The position numbers and the translations under genes were made by a program. Below, piece after piece: positions 1 to 10,343 of a stretch of DNA of 64,000 bases. Position 1 is the stretch's first letter; each line of letters starts with the position of its first letter. This DNA comes from Photobacterium sp. JCM 19050. GTDB taxonomy: Bacteria > Pseudomonadota > Gammaproteobacteria > Enterobacterales > Vibrionaceae. The notes below the pieces were generated by a model that saw nothing but the letters and a program-made list of their open reading frames with translations, was not told the origin of the DNA and did no database searches. Location of the stretch: assembly GCA_001310455.1 (NCBI GenBank), contig BAXG01000028.1, forward strand, positions 1 through 64,000, given 5' to 3'.

Positions 1-39
1 TTGACTTGTCAGCGTTGCCGCTGAATGTCGAGGCTGCGT

Positions 40-67
40 ATCTTACTCGCCTCCGACCCAAAGTCAA
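40..67 (-). promoter_or_regulatory. Downstream rRNA-type promoter, reading left
   Basis: A second minus-strand promoter has -35 TTGACT (62-67), a 16-base spacer and -10 TAAGAT (40-45). It lies about 110 bases downstream of the first. This tandem spacing recalls the P1/P2 pair of enterobacterial rRNA operons. Confidence 0.65.
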
Positions 68-151
68 GAAGAAAATCTGAAGTATTTTCAAAGTCTCTTT
101 TTGACTTCCCTCAACCGCTGACCCGAAGGTTTTGCGTTGAAGCGGGCGGCC

Positions 152-179
152 ATTCTAAACAAATCAAAAAACCTGTCAA
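152..179 (-). promoter_or_regulatory. Upstream rRNA-type promoter, reading left
   Basis: On the minus strand a perfect -35 box TTGACA (174-179) is followed after 16 bases by TAGAAT (152-157). A run of A/T tracts lies just upstream (about 180-205), as in the UP element of rRNA promoters, and a G/C-rich stretch follows the -10 box. Transcription would leave the window at its left edge. In E. coli the gene next to yrdA, pointing away from it, is the rrnD 16S rRNA gene, so an rRNA operon just outside the window is the likely target. The rRNA itself is not in view. Confidence 0.7.
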
Positions 180-423
180 GCAGTTGTTTTCAATTTGTTT
201 TTGAAAGCTCCCGGAGCCTTCCCGTCACTGCGAAGTCGTTGCCTGTCCGCCGTGTCGGTGAGGACGCATTATAGAGATCGCGATCACATTGGCAAGCCCT
301 TTTTTGAGAAAAATCCGGCCTTCGTGACTGTTTGACTGCAAAGTAGTCAAAAAGGCATGTATTGCACACTTTTCATACTCAATATAGGCTTGATAGACCC
401 CTACATATATAAAGGAATAGAGA

Positions 424-966
424 ATGAGCCTCTCATTACGCCCATATAAAGGTAAGACACCTGTTCTAGGCAAAGATGTATATGTCGACCCCATGTCCGC
501 GCTGATAGGCGACATTGAACTGGGAGCGGATGTCAGCATCTGGCCATTGGTTGCGGCCCGGGGAGACGTCAATATTATTCGTATCGGTGCAAGAACCAAT
601 ATCCAGGACGGCTCTGTCTTGCATGTCACCCGAGTGGGACCGGAAGCCCCTACCGGGCACCCGCTGATTATTGGCGAGGACGTCACAGTCGGTCACAAGG
701 CAATGCTCCATGGCTGCACTGTTGGCAACCGTGTCCTTGTGGGTATGGGGGCAATCATTCTGGATGGTGCTGAAGTGGCAGACGATGTCATCGTTGGTGC
801 GGGCAGTCTGGTACCACCGGGGAAGAAGCTGGAAAGCGGCTATCTATATGTCGGCAGTCCAGTGAAGCAAGCGCGCCCGCTAAAGGAAGAAGAACGCGCC
901 TTTTTGAAGCAATCATCCATCAATTACGTCAACCTGAAGAATGACTACCTTGCAGAAAACCGCTAA
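424..966 (+). CDS. yrdA: Gamma-carbonic-anhydrase family protein YrdA
   Basis: This 180-residue protein is a left-handed beta-helix of the gamma carbonic anhydrase family. Hexapeptide-type repeats run from about residue 25 to 130 (for example IGDIELGADVSIWPLVAARG and VTVGHKAMLHGC). The metal-ligand histidines of the family are visible in HVTR, VGHKAMLHG. Length matches E. coli YrdA (184). Enzymatic activity of YrdA proteins is not firmly established, so the specific reaction is uncertain. A promoter-rich intergenic region separates it from the leftward promoters. Its stop codon overlaps that of the convergent DUF1488 gene. Confidence 0.93.
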   Translation: MSLSLRPYKGKTPVLGKDVYVDPMSALIGDIELGADVSIWPLVAARGDVNIIRIGARTNIQDGSVLHVTRVGPEAPTGHPLIIGEDVTVGHKAMLHGCTVGNRVLVGMGAIILDGAEVADDVIVGAGSLVPPGKKLESGYLYVGSPVKQARPLKEEERAFLKQSSINYVNLKNDYLAENR

Positions 967-1225
967 CGGATCTCAATACAGCCTTCGGTATTGAAGTTTT
1001 CGTCCTCAATGGCACCTTCAGCAATATCTTCCAGATCAAAACGGCAGTTGGCAAAAACCGCCAAAACTGCCGTTTCATCATCCAGGCTGTGACCGATGGC
1101 TGTTTCCAGCCACTGTTTAGAAACGAAGCAGGTGATAAGGCTCCCGCCTGTTGAGCCGGGAATTCCACCTGCCCTTGCTCCGCATGCCAGGTCTGCACAT
1201 CCGGGAACAAGATATTCTGGTTCAT
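963..1225 (-). CDS. yrdB: DUF1488 family protein (YrdB-like), frameshifted
   Basis: The N-terminus MNQNILFPDVQTWHAEQ and the C-terminal segment SLDDETAVLAVFANCRFDLE match the small DUF1488 family, whose E. coli member YrdB sits in the same place beside aroE. The two halves are in different frames. One missing G near 1166 (a GGG run that should be GGGG) restores a single protein of about 87 residues. Function is unknown. The start follows a GGAGG ribosome site that overlaps the aroE stop, so it is translated as the last gene of the hemF-aroE group. Confidence 0.75.
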
Positions 1226-2049
1226 TTAACCTCCAAGATTCCGGCGCAGCTCCCGGAGAACCTGTTTGGTACCGGGGCGTAAACCACGCCAAATGGTATA
1301 GCTCTCTGCAGCCTGACCGACAAGCATCCCCAGCCCATCCAATACTTTCCCAGCGCCCTGCGCTAAAGCCCACTGGTTCGATGAGGTCAGCCCGCTTCCA
1401 TAAACCATGTCATAAAACACAGCCTGCGGGTGAACAACGGCTTCGGGTAGCCCTGGCGTATCGCCGGAAAGACTGGCAGAGGTAGAATTGATAATGACAT
1501 CGAAGGACTGACAGGCAGTCTCAGCAAGGGACATCGAAGAAACAGGTCCATAGTCTGAAAACACCGACTGAAGCCCTTCAGCCTTTTCCTGGGTACGGTT
1601 AGCAATAACCAATGACGCCGGCTTCTGGTTCAACAATGGGAGGATCACCCCCCGCGCCGCGCCACCGGCACCCACCAGCAGTATCCGGGCACCTTCCAGA
1701 CAAACCTGGTTTTGTAACAGGTCCTGCACCAGACCCTCACCGTCAGTGTTGTCCCCAAGCACCCCACCATCATCCAGCTTTTTAAGGGTGTTTACCGCAC
1801 CAGCCTGCTTTGCTCGCTCTGTCAGTTGAGTGGCAAAGTGATATGCCTCTTCTTTAAATGGAACCGTGATGTTGCACCTTTTCCGCCTTCAGAAAAAAAT
1901 GTCTCAATACACTCAACAAAACCATCTTTGGGGGCTTCAATAGCTTCATACACTAAATCCTGCCCCGTCTGACGGGCAAACAATGTATGAATAAACGGAG
2001 ATTTTGTATGGCTTAGCGGGTTTCCCACTACTGCATATCTATCGGTCAT
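1226..2049 (-). CDS. aroE: Shikimate dehydrogenase, frameshifted
   Basis: AroE reduces 3-dehydroshikimate to shikimate with NADPH, in the aromatic amino-acid pathway. The N-terminal part has the substrate motif HTKSPFIH and GGKGA. The rest has DNTDGEG, the nucleotide-binding GAGGAARG and the C-terminal [11 protein letters not shown]. The two parts are in different frames. Restoring one A in GCAAACATC (near 1872) gives the standard [11 protein letters not shown] motif and a protein of about 274 residues, close to E. coli AroE (272). ATG 2049 is chosen because it begins [11 protein letters not shown] and lies 8 bases after hemF. It is probably in one transcript with tsaC, hemF and the DUF1488 gene. 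Confidence 0.93.
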
Positions 2050-2057
2050 AACTGTAC

Positions 2058-2972
<915 letters not shown>

Positions 2973-2984
2973 TTATATCTGCTT

Positions 2985-3540
2985 TTATCCCTGACGCAAC
3001 ACTTTACCAGACATTGCATCACGGATTTCAGTAGGTTTTACCCGCCCGCCGGTTTCCCCTTCAAGGATAGCGGACAGCCTTTCTCCCAACTGTTGTCTCA
3101 CTTCTGAGGTAGTCATGCAAGGCGGTTGGCCGGATAAGTTGGCGCTGGTTGAAGTCAGCGGTTTGCCGTATTCAGTGCAAAGCTGACGCACCAGAGGGTG
3201 ATCGGTCACCCTTACGGCAATGGAGTCAAATTCACCGGTAACCCAGTCAGAAACCCCTTCTCGCTTGGGAACCACCCAGGTAACCGGCCCCGGCCAACTG
3301 GCAAGGACTTCCGCCCGGATTTCCGGGTTCAGGACATCAAGGTCAATATAGGGTTCAAGCTGCTCAACAGAGGCAGCAATCAGGATCATCCCTTATGCTT
3401 CGGGCGCTGTTTAAATCCAGCAACGCCTGGATGGCAGCCGGGCTGTCCGGGTCACAACCGACGCCAAAAACACCTTCTGTCGGGTATGCAATGACGCCGC
3501 CCGAATTCAGCGCATCACAAACTTGTTCAATATTGGCCAC
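2985..3540 (-). CDS. tsaC: Threonylcarbamoyl-AMP synthase TsaC, two frameshifts
   Basis: TsaC (YrdC) makes threonylcarbamoyl-AMP for the t6A37 modification of ANN-decoding tRNAs. The open C-terminal part carries [20 protein letters not shown] and [12 protein letters not shown]. The N-terminal part, with [17 protein letters not shown], is in other frames. Adding one A to an AAA run (3410-3412) and one G to a GGG run (3390-3392) rebuilds [13 protein letters not shown] and a protein of about 185 residues (E. coli 190). GTG 3540 is the only plausible start after the in-frame stop at 3553. TsaC is essential in most bacteria, so the breaks are very probably sequence errors. Confidence 0.9.
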
Positions 3541-3658
3541 ACTATTCCCAATCTATTCACCTTTGTTATGGAGGCAAGGATAACGGATAAGCAATGGCTG
3601 GCAAACGTGGTTTGTAACAAGCTATGAGAAAGAAAAGAAAACCGAGGTTTTAGAACTG

Positions 3659-3696
3659 ACGCAAACGTTTTCCTCGCTAGTAATAGCCGTTATAAT
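3659..3696 (+). promoter_or_regulatory. PurR operator and promoter of purEK
   Basis: ACGCAAACGTTTTCCT (3659-3674) is nearly identical to the 16-bp PurR box of E. coli (ACGCAAACGTTTGCGT). It overlaps the expected -35 position of a promoter with a perfect -10 box TATAAT at 3691-3696. This is the classical arrangement for repression of purEK by PurR with hypoxanthine or guanine. Confidence 0.85.
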
Positions 3697-3734
3697 GCCG
3701 CCAGATTTTTTGATGCAGTGTAAGGGACGAAACA

Positions 3735-4223
3735 ATGGAAGTTGGAATTATCATGGGCTCCAAATCAGACTGGCCAACCATGAAAAATGCGGCAGACATG
3801 CTGGATCATTTCGGCGTGAAGTATGAAACCAAGGTGGTTTCTGCCCACCGCACTCCCCAGCTTCTGGCTGATTACGCCGGTTCAGCGGCCTCCCGTGGCA
3901 TTAAGGTAATTATTGCCGGTGCTGGCGGTGCAGCCCACCTACCGGGCATGACAGCCGCCTTCACCAGCCTGCCTGTACTCGGTGTACCGGTACAATCCCG
4001 CGCTCTGAAAGGCATGGATTCCCTACTTTCTATTGTCCAGATGCCTAAAGGAGTTGCTGTTGGCACTCTGGCTATCGGTGATGCCGGTGCCGCCAATGCC
4101 GGTCTACTGGCAGCCCAGATTCTGGCAACCTCCAACCCGGAGCTGATGAAAGCCGTCGATGCCTTCCGCCAGAACCAGACTGACACCGTCCTTGCCAATC
4201 CGGATCCATCTTTGGAGGCATAA
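3735..4223 (+). CDS. purE: N5-carboxyaminoimidazole ribonucleotide mutase PurE
   Basis: PurE moves the carboxyl group of N5-CAIR to give CAIR in de novo purine synthesis. The 162-residue protein is complete. It has the phosphate-binding GSKSDWPTM near the N-terminus, the active-site SAHRTP, and [12 protein letters not shown]. This is the short class I bacterial form that works with PurK. A good ribosome site (AAGGGACG) precedes ATG 3735. The stop codon overlaps the purK start by one base, so the two are translationally coupled. Confidence 0.97.
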   Translation: MEVGIIMGSKSDWPTMKNAADMLDHFGVKYETKVVSAHRTPQLLADYAGSAASRGIKVIIAGAGGAAHLPGMTAAFTSLPVLGVPVQSRALKGMDSLLSIVQMPKGVAVGTLAIGDAGAANAGLLAAQILATSNPELMKAVDAFRQNQTDTVLANPDPSLEA

Positions 4224-5356
4224 TGAAAGTTCTGGTTCTCGGTGCCGGGCAACTGGCACGTATGATGTCACTGGCCGGTGCCCCGTTGGGTATCGAGGTC
4301 AGTGCGTATGATGTGGTAAGTGAAGACATCGTCCACCCACTGACCAAGACCGCACTCGGTCATGGATTGGAAAATGCCATCGCATCAGCGCAGGTCATTA
4401 CTGCTGAATTTGAACATATCCCTCACGCCATTCTTGACCAGTGCGAAGCAAGCGGAAAACTGCGCCCTTCCGCAGAGGCAATCAAAACCGGGGGCGACCG
4501 CCGGATTGAAAAAGCCCTGCTGGATAAAGCCGGTGTTGCCAACGCAACCTATGAGGTTGTAAACAACCGGGAAGATTTCGACCGGGCTGTCGCCAAAGTC
4601 GGTTTGCCTATGGTCCTGAAAAGCGCCAAAGACGGCTATGACGGAAAAGGCCAGTGGCGCCTCAAAACTGAAGACCAGAAAGAATCCGTTTGGCAGGAAA
4701 TTGCGGCGTTTCTTGCAGCAGCAAAAGGCGACCAGTCCATTGTTGCCGAAGCGTTTGTAGCCTTCGATTATGAAGTCTCCCTGATTGGCGCACGCAACAT
4801 GTCCGGTGAGCTGGAAGTCTACCCGCTGACAGAAAACACCCATGTGGACGGCGTGTTGAATGTCTCTGTGGCCGGAAACCAGCCTATGGAATTGCAGGCA
4901 CAGGCCAAGGCAATGTTCCGTGCGGTCGCCGAAGCACTGGATTACGTCGGTGTCCTTGCCATTGAGTTTTTTGTGGTGGGAGAAAAACTGCTGGTCAATG
5001 AGATCGCTCCCCGGGTTCATAACTCCGGCCACTGGAGCCAGCAGGGTGCCGAAACCTGTCAGTTTGAGAACCACCTCAGGGCAGTAACCGGCATGCCTTT
5101 AGGTCGTACAACCCTGCTCCGCCCAACCGCGATGGTAAATATCCTTGGTGAAGACACCCTGCCGGACGCGGTTTACACCATGGGGCATGTGCACTGGTAT
5201 GGAAAGGAAAAACGTACTGGGCGCAAAATGGGGCACATTAACCTGTGCGCCAACACCCTGATCGGTTTAGGTCAGGTACTGGATGCGGTTGCGCCTCTGG
5301 CTCCGACACATGCCCGTGAAGCTGTTTCGGCCAGCGCCAGGAAGCTAGCCGGGTAG
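4223..5356 (+). CDS. purK: N5-carboxyaminoimidazole ribonucleotide synthase PurK
   Basis: PurK is an ATP-grasp ligase that carboxylates AIR with bicarbonate and ATP to N5-CAIR, the substrate of PurE. The 377-residue protein is intact. It opens with the Rossmann-like [18 protein letters not shown]. The ATP-grasp core includes [15 protein letters not shown] and the metal-binding segment [15 protein letters not shown]. The start overlaps the purE stop, and a probable terminator follows. Regulation is expected from the PurR box ahead of purE. Confidence 0.97.
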   Translation: MKVLVLGAGQLARMMSLAGAPLGIEVSAYDVVSEDIVHPLTKTALGHGLENAIASAQVITAEFEHIPHAILDQCEASGKLRPSAEAIKTGGDRRIEKALLDKAGVANATYEVVNNREDFDRAVAKVGLPMVLKSAKDGYDGKGQWRLKTEDQKESVWQEIAAFLAAAKGDQSIVAEAFVAFDYEVSLIGARNMSGELEVYPLTENTHVDGVLNVSVAGNQPMELQAQAKAMFRAVAEALDYVGVLAIEFFVVGEKLLVNEIAPRVHNSGHWSQQGAETCQFENHLRAVTGMPLGRTTLLRPTAMVNILGEDTLPDAVYTMGHVHWYGKEKRTGRKMGHINLCANTLIGLGQVLDAVAPLAPTHAREAVSASARKLAG

Positions 5357-5370
5357 CATTACAGGCTCTT

Positions 5371-5410
5371 AAAAAGAAGCTGGCATCACGTCGGCTTCTC
5401 TTCTTTTTGT
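5371..5410. terminator. Probable bidirectional terminator, purK / yrdD
   Basis: AGAAGC (5375-5380) pairs with GCTTCT (5394-5399), with A's before and T-rich sequence after. It sits between the convergent purK and the topoisomerase-type zinc-finger gene and slightly overlaps the 3' end of the latter. Confidence 0.5.
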
Positions 5411-5955
5411 TCTTGCTGGCAGCTTTTATCTGCACACAGTAATTTGGTTCCGCTGGCGAGTTTCTTTTTCACCAGCAACGGAAAACCACAAACTTCACAG
5501 TGCCCGCTCACCGGCTCAAAATTGACCGCAAACCGGCATTTGGGGTAGCTGTTGCAGGCCCAGAACGTTTTGCCATAACGAGATTTACGCTCAACCAGTT
5601 GACCACTGCGGCACTCCGGACAGCTAATTTCAGTTTCTTCCTCTGGCTCCTGCCGCTCAATATGCTGGCAGTTCGGGTAATCTGAACAACCAATAAACAT
5701 ACCATACCGGCCTTGGCGCAAAACCAGCTCGTGTCCGCATTCCGGGCAGGGAACGCCGAGTTCTTTGACGATATGGCCGTCATGTTGGTGCAAAGCCAGG
5801 ATGTAGTCACAGCCAGGGTAACGGCTGCACCCAAGAAACGGGCCATGCTTGCCGTTTTTCATCACCAGTGGGCTACCGCATTTTTCGCATAACCTGCCAC
5901 TGTCAAGGGCATGCTCGTGGACGCTGAATAGGGATTTATCAATTTTTCCGTTCAT
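5386..5955 (-). CDS. yrdD: Topoisomerase I-type zinc-finger protein YrdD
   Basis: The 189-residue protein is a string of four topoisomerase-I-type zinc ribbons and nothing else. The first three are well formed (CEKCG...GCSRYPGC, CPECG...GCSDYPNC, CPECR...ACNSYPKC), each with four cysteines. The fourth (CEVCGFP...CADKSC) is more diverged. It resembles the C-terminal DNA-binding zinc domains of topoisomerase I, but no topoisomerase catalytic domain is present. Its place before smg-dprA matches E. coli yrdD (180 residues). DNA or RNA binding is likely; its exact role is unknown. Confidence 0.9.
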   Translation of the reverse strand: MNGKIDKSLFSVHEHALDSGRLCEKCGSPLVMKNGKHGPFLGCSRYPGCDYILALHQHDGHIVKELGVPCPECGHELVLRQGRYGMFIGCSDYPNCQHIERQEPEEETEISCPECRSGQLVERKSRYGKTFWACNSYPKCRFAVNFEPVSGHCEVCGFPLLVKKKLASGTKLLCADKSCQQEQKEEKPT

Positions 5956-6018
5956 AGCACATACAAAAAACGGCAGGTGAACTGCCGTTTATCTCAAGTC
6001 CTCAGCGGATGACAGGAA

Positions 6019-6492
6019 TCAATGTACAAAGCCTTCGCCGACTTCGTAGAACAACTCTTCCATCTGGTTGTAGGCGCTTTCATGCCCCGGTACGTTAAAC
6101 AGCACCATCAGCACCACCCATTTAAGGTCTTCCAGCTCAAACTCCGGCGTTTCAAGCTCCATCACCCGGTCAATGACCATTTCACGGGTTTCCGGTGTCA
6201 GCACCTTCATCTGTTCAAGCAACATCAGAAAACCGCGCGCTTCAGTATCGAGGCGGGCCATTTCCTGTGGTGTGTATATTCGAACAGAGTTTAGGGCATG
6301 CCCAGACAGGTAAGGTTGCTGCTCTGTGTCCTGCAACCATGCCAACTTTTCTAACCAGCGAAGGGCTTTGTGGATATCCTCCTGGTGGAACCCTGCTCTG
6401 AGCAATTCATCAGAGAGTTCATCCTGATCAACCTGCAGTTCCACATCACTGTGGATATAGGTTTCGAACAGGTACATAAGAATGTCCATCAT
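6019..6492 (-). CDS. smg: Smg family protein (DUF494)
   Basis: This is a complete 157-residue member of the Smg family, found next to dprA across gammaproteobacteria. It begins [16 protein letters not shown] and carries the conserved [14 protein letters not shown] segment toward the C-terminus. The protein is acidic and predicted all-helical. Its function is not known. The start lies 2 bases after the dprA stop codon, so the pair is almost certainly co-translated. Confidence 0.93.
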   Translation of the reverse strand: MMDILMYLFETYIHSDVELQVDQDELSDELLRAGFHQEDIHKALRWLEKLAWLQDTEQQPYLSGHALNSVRIYTPQEMARLDTEARGFLMLLEQMKVLTPETREMVIDRVMELETPEFELEDLKWVVLMVLFNVPGHESAYNQMEELFYEVGEGFVH

Positions 6493-6493
6493 G

Positions 6494-7589
6494 CTAGCCC
6501 CTCCTCACTCTGACATAGCCACCGGGCACTGCGGAAACAAGCCCCAGTAGTTCAAGGTCGGTCAACTGCATCATGACCTCATGGACCGGTAAGTCGCAGC
6601 GTTCGGCAAGTACATCAACACACGTTGCCTTATCTCCTACGTTAGCTAACAGATGGGGAAATGGCAATTCTTCGTCCATATCTTGTGTTGTAAACAGGTC
6701 CGAGTGCGCATTTCTTGACCACTGCGTAATTACCCCCAACTCACCAACGATGTCCTCCGGGGAATCCACCAGAAACGCACCGTTTTTAATCAGGGTATTG
6801 GTACCCCGGCAACCGGGGGAGTGAATAGGCCGGGCAATGCAAATACATCGCGGTTTTGCTCTGCAGCGTAACGGGCGGTAATTAGTGAGCCACTTTTTTC
6901 GGCGGCTTCTACAACCAGTACGCCGGTCGAGAGCCCGCTGATAATTCGGTTACGGCGAGGGAAAAACTCCGGCGGGGCTTCGCCCAGGGCCAGAACTCAG
7001 AAACTAAGGCACCGTTTTCGACGATACGTACAGCCAGCCCTTTGTGGCGTGCAGGATAAAGACTGTCCAGCCCTGAGCCCAACACGGCAATGGTACACCC
7101 TCCCGCATCCAGCGCACCGGCATGGGCTTTGCCATCAATGCCAAGCGCCAGGCCGCTGGTCACCGCGTAGTCAGCCGCAACAAAACCGGCGGCAAATTCC
7201 CCTGCATGACGCATCCCTTCCATGCTCGCATGCCGGCTGCCAACAATGGCAATTTGCGGGAGCGAAAGCGTCTCGATATCTCCCCGGACAAAAAGCACCG
7301 GCGGAGGCGATGGGATCTCTCTTAATAAATGAGGGTAAGCGGGGTGATCAAGGGTAAGGATGGTTTGCCCGGGGACGGCTGCCCAACTCAGACAGCGATC
7401 CAGTAACCGACCGTCGGGATGTTTAATAGCATCGGCCTGATCCGCTTTAAGTCCCAATGCCATCAATTCATCGCGGGACCGGGCAACCAGGTTATTGGCT
7501 GAGCCGTGGCTCAGCAGTTTGCTAAGCCGGTTTCCTCCCAGCCTGGGAGTATTAACCAATATCAGCCAGGCTGAGAGCGTTTCCGTCAT
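6494..7589 (-). CDS. dprA: DNA-processing protein DprA, two frameshifts
   Basis: DprA loads RecA on incoming single-stranded DNA during natural transformation. The open N-terminal part (residues 1 to about 200) has the Rossmann motifs [10 protein letters not shown] and [16 protein letters not shown]. The C-terminal winged-helix part is open downstream ([20 protein letters not shown]). The middle, including [12 protein letters not shown], is in another frame. One C added near 6993 (GAGTTCCTGG) and one near 6828 (CCCGGCCCTATT) reunite the protein at about 365 residues, as in E. coli. Its start overlaps the stop of the LysM gene (TAAATG). Confidence 0.92.
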
Positions 7590-8665
7590 TTAGCTGCTTT
7601 CACTGTTTGGGGTTTTCAATACCATTCCGGCATGAACCGGACTTGTTGCTTCCATCACCAGAGCCAGGCTGAACTTGGCATACGCACGAATCACCATCAT
7701 GCTGCCTACCTCAACATCCGGCAGAGTGATGGTTTCCTCATCACTGCGCGACGCTGCTTCACCATACGAATACTCGCCGTCTTTATCGCGAACCTTGGCT
7801 CCGGGTTCAGAAAGCAGCAGCGTATGGCCCGGAACCAGTCCATCATCCGGCCCCTGTCCAGCACCACCACCTGATCCAGGCCGATGTATTTACTGCCGTA
7901 AGGGTGGCCCAATATGGAAGCTTCGGTTTTCTTTGGTGCCGGTGTCGGCGCAAATCGACCGGCTGTACCGGGAATGACCACCGGCAACACGATGTCATTG
8001 GGCTGAATTTCCCGCTTCTGACTGGTAAGACGCAGCAAACTGATTCCATCCGACTCACCGTTTACTTTGGCTTCAGCCACCAGTATCAGGCTGGTCATGA
8101 CCTCCGGTCTGGTTTTTTCTTCACCCTCTTCAGTTTCATCGCTGCGGGTAAACTGAGGGCCAAGACGGTAGATTCGCCAATCGGTTTTGCTGTCCAGCAC
8201 CTTGTTGACATAAACATCATCAGAAGATGAAAGGTAGATCCGCCCGCTGGATGCTCCTATCACCCTCGGCAACTCAGCCAGCTCTTTGTTATCGACCAGA
8301 ATGTCCTGGTTGAGGAAAGGCAGGAGCAGGGTGTCATCCGCTGGGCTGACTGGTTTCAGTTCCACAACTTTCGCTTTCGGAGAGAGTTTTTTCACCGGCT
8401 TGCGGGTCAACCGCGGCTCACCGTCAACCCAGATAAGGCGCAGGATATCCCCGGGGTAAATCAGGTGCGGGTTATCAATGTCCGGATTTGCCTGCCACAA
8501 GCGCGGCCATAGCCACGGGCTTTGCAAAAAGGTGGCGGAAATGTCCCAAAGCGTATCGCCTTTTTTAACCTGATACTGGGTGGGATGGTCGTCTTTGAGA
8601 ACCAGTTGTGCCGACGCAAAAAAAGACATAGAGCCGGCCAGAAGGGCCAACAGCGCACGTCTCAT
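7590..8665 (-). CDS. LysM-domain secreted protein, frameshifted
   Basis: The protein starts with a signal peptide (MRRALLALLAGSMSFFASA) followed by one LysM peptidoglycan-binding domain (about residues 30-80, YQVKKGDTLWDIS to IYPGDILRLIW). The long remainder is predicted periplasmic. A LysM protein in this position, just before dprA, is common in Pseudomonas and Vibrio and has no assigned function. The C-terminus is in another frame after VVVLDRG. One C added near 7850 gives about 358 residues ending PNSESS and overlapping the dprA start. It is divergent from def. Confidence 0.82.
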
Positions 8666-8782
8666 GGTTTATCTTCCCTGTGAGATACCTGAACGGATGC
8701 TGTCAATTGCGTACTAAAATGTCTAGAATTAGCCGGATGACATTTGTCCAGTTTCGGCACAGTTCAACATTTACGAGTAACT

Positions 8783-9296
8783 ATGGCGCTATTACCAGTA
8801 CTAACTTTCCCGGATGATCGCCTGCGCACTGTGCACAGCCGATTGAAGAATTTACCCCAGAACTCCAGCAACAGATTGATGACATGCTGGAGACAATGTA
8901 CGACGAAGAAGGTATCGGCCTGGCAGCAACCCAGGTGGATTTCCATAAGCGTCTGGTGGTGATCGACATCTCGGAAACCCGCGACCAGCCACTGGTGCTG
9001 ATCAACCCGGAAATCATCGAAAAGCGTGGTGAAGACGGCATTGAAGAAGGCTGCCTGTCTGTTCCTGGCGCCCGTGCTTGGTGTCTCGCGCAGCAGAAGT
9101 CACTGTCAAAGCGCTCGACCGCGAAGGAAAAGAATTCACCCTTGAAGCGGACGATCTGCTGGCTATCTGTATCCAGCACGAGCTTGACCACCTGGCCGGC
9201 AAGCTGTTCGTTGATTACCTGTCGCCACTGAAGCGCCAGCGCATCAAACAGAAACTGGAAAAAATGAAGCGTCAGGACGCGAAATACACTGACTGA
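8783..9296 (+). CDS. def: Peptide deformylase, two frameshifts
   Basis: Def removes the formyl group from the N-terminal methionine of new proteins. All three metalloenzyme motifs are present: [17 protein letters not shown] (metal-ligand Cys), and QHELDH (two metal-ligand His and the catalytic Glu). They fall in different frames. One A restored near 8839 (CACAAGCCG) and one T near 9079 (GCTTTGGTG) give about 171 residues, the standard length (E. coli 169). ATG 8783 opens [15 protein letters not shown], typical of the family. Fmt follows 14 bases downstream, so formylation and deformylation enzymes form one operon. Confidence 0.93.
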
Positions 9297-9310
9297 TTCC
9301 CGAGGTTCCC

Positions 9311-10258
9311 TTGAGCAAACCACTTAGACTGATTTTTGCCGGGACGCCTGACTTCGCCGCCCGCCATTTGGCGGCGTTGTTGTCTTCAGAGCATGAAATC
9401 ATTGCTGTTTATACCCAGCCTGACCGTCCGGCGGGCCGCGGTAAAAAACTGACTGCCAGCCCGGTAAAAGAGCTGGCACTGGAAAACAATATCCCGGTTT
9501 ACCAGCCTGCAACCTTACGTGATGAAAGCGCTCAGCTTGAGCTGGCAGCGTTGAACGCGGACCTGATGGTCGTGGTTGCCTACGGCCTGCTGCTGCCAAA
9601 AGCCGTACTGGACGCCCCTCGACTGGGTTGTATCAATGTACACGGCTCTATCCTGCCAAAATGGCGCGGTGCGGCTCCTATTCAGCGTTCAATCTGGGCC
9701 GGTGATGCAGAAACCGGCGTGACCATCATGCAGATGGACGAAGGGCTGGATACCGGCGACATGCTCAGCATTGCTACGCTGGAAATTACCGAAGACGAAA
9801 CCAGTGCGACTCTTTATGAGCGTTTGGCAGACCTAGGCCCACAGGCCCTTGTCGATACCCTGGCAACCATCGCTGACGGCTCCGCAACTGCCACCAAGCA
9901 GGATGATGAGCTGGCGACCTACGCCAAGAAGCTCAGCAAAGAAGAAGCCCGTATTGACTGGACCATGGACGCTGCCGCCATCGAGCGTTGCATCCGCGCC
10001 TTCAACCCATGGCCAATGAGCTATTTCGAAGTCAGCGAGCAGAACGTTAAGGTGTGGAAAGCCTCAGTGAAAACTGACGCCACCGACAAAGCCCCAGGCA
10101 CCATTATTTCTGCTGACAAAAAAGGCATTGAAGTGGCTACCGGCAACGGCACACTGGTAATGACCAGCCTGCAGCCACCGGGCAAAAAAGCCATGCAGGC
10201 ACATGAACTGCTGAACTCGCGTCGCGAGTGGTTTGAGCCGGGCCAGACGCTGGCCTGA
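9311..10258 (+). CDS. fmt: Methionyl-tRNA formyltransferase
   Basis: Fmt formylates initiator Met-tRNA with 10-formyl-tetrahydrofolate. The 315-residue protein is complete (E. coli 315). It has [12 protein letters not shown] at the start, the catalytic-domain motif [18 protein letters not shown] and the C-terminal tRNA-binding region ending [16 protein letters not shown]. Translation starts at TTG 9311: the sequence [12 protein letters not shown] aligns with family N-termini only from there, and an AGG precedes it. It is co-transcribed with def. Confidence 0.96.
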   Translation: MSKPLRLIFAGTPDFAARHLAALLSSEHEIIAVYTQPDRPAGRGKKLTASPVKELALENNIPVYQPATLRDESAQLELAALNADLMVVVAYGLLLPKAVLDAPRLGCINVHGSILPKWRGAAPIQRSIWAGDAETGVTIMQMDEGLDTGDMLSIATLEITEDETSATLYERLADLGPQALVDTLATIADGSATATKQDDELATYAKKLSKEEARIDWTMDAAAIERCIRAFNPWPMSYFEVSEQNVKVWKASVKTDATDKAPGTIISADKKGIEVATGNGTLVMTSLQPPGKKAMQAHELLNSRREWFEPGQTLA

Positions 10259-10298
10259 TAGCCTCAACATCTAACCGGCCGGGCCCCCCGGCCTCTCC

Positions 10299-10330
10299 AG
10301 CCAGCCCCCTCCGGCTGGCTTTCTGATTTA
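10299..10330 (+). terminator. Possible terminator after fmt
   Basis: AGCCAGC (10299-10305) pairs with GCTGGCT (10314-10320) and is followed by the T-rich TTCTGATTT. The U tract is interrupted, so it may only attenuate transcription into rsmB. Confidence 0.4.
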
Positions 10331-10343
10331 CAAGGGTTTTACC

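Noticed and set aside
3600..3614. GGCAAACGTGGTTTG as a second PurR box.
   Set aside because: It has one extra base in the centre and several mismatches; the site at 3659 is much better.
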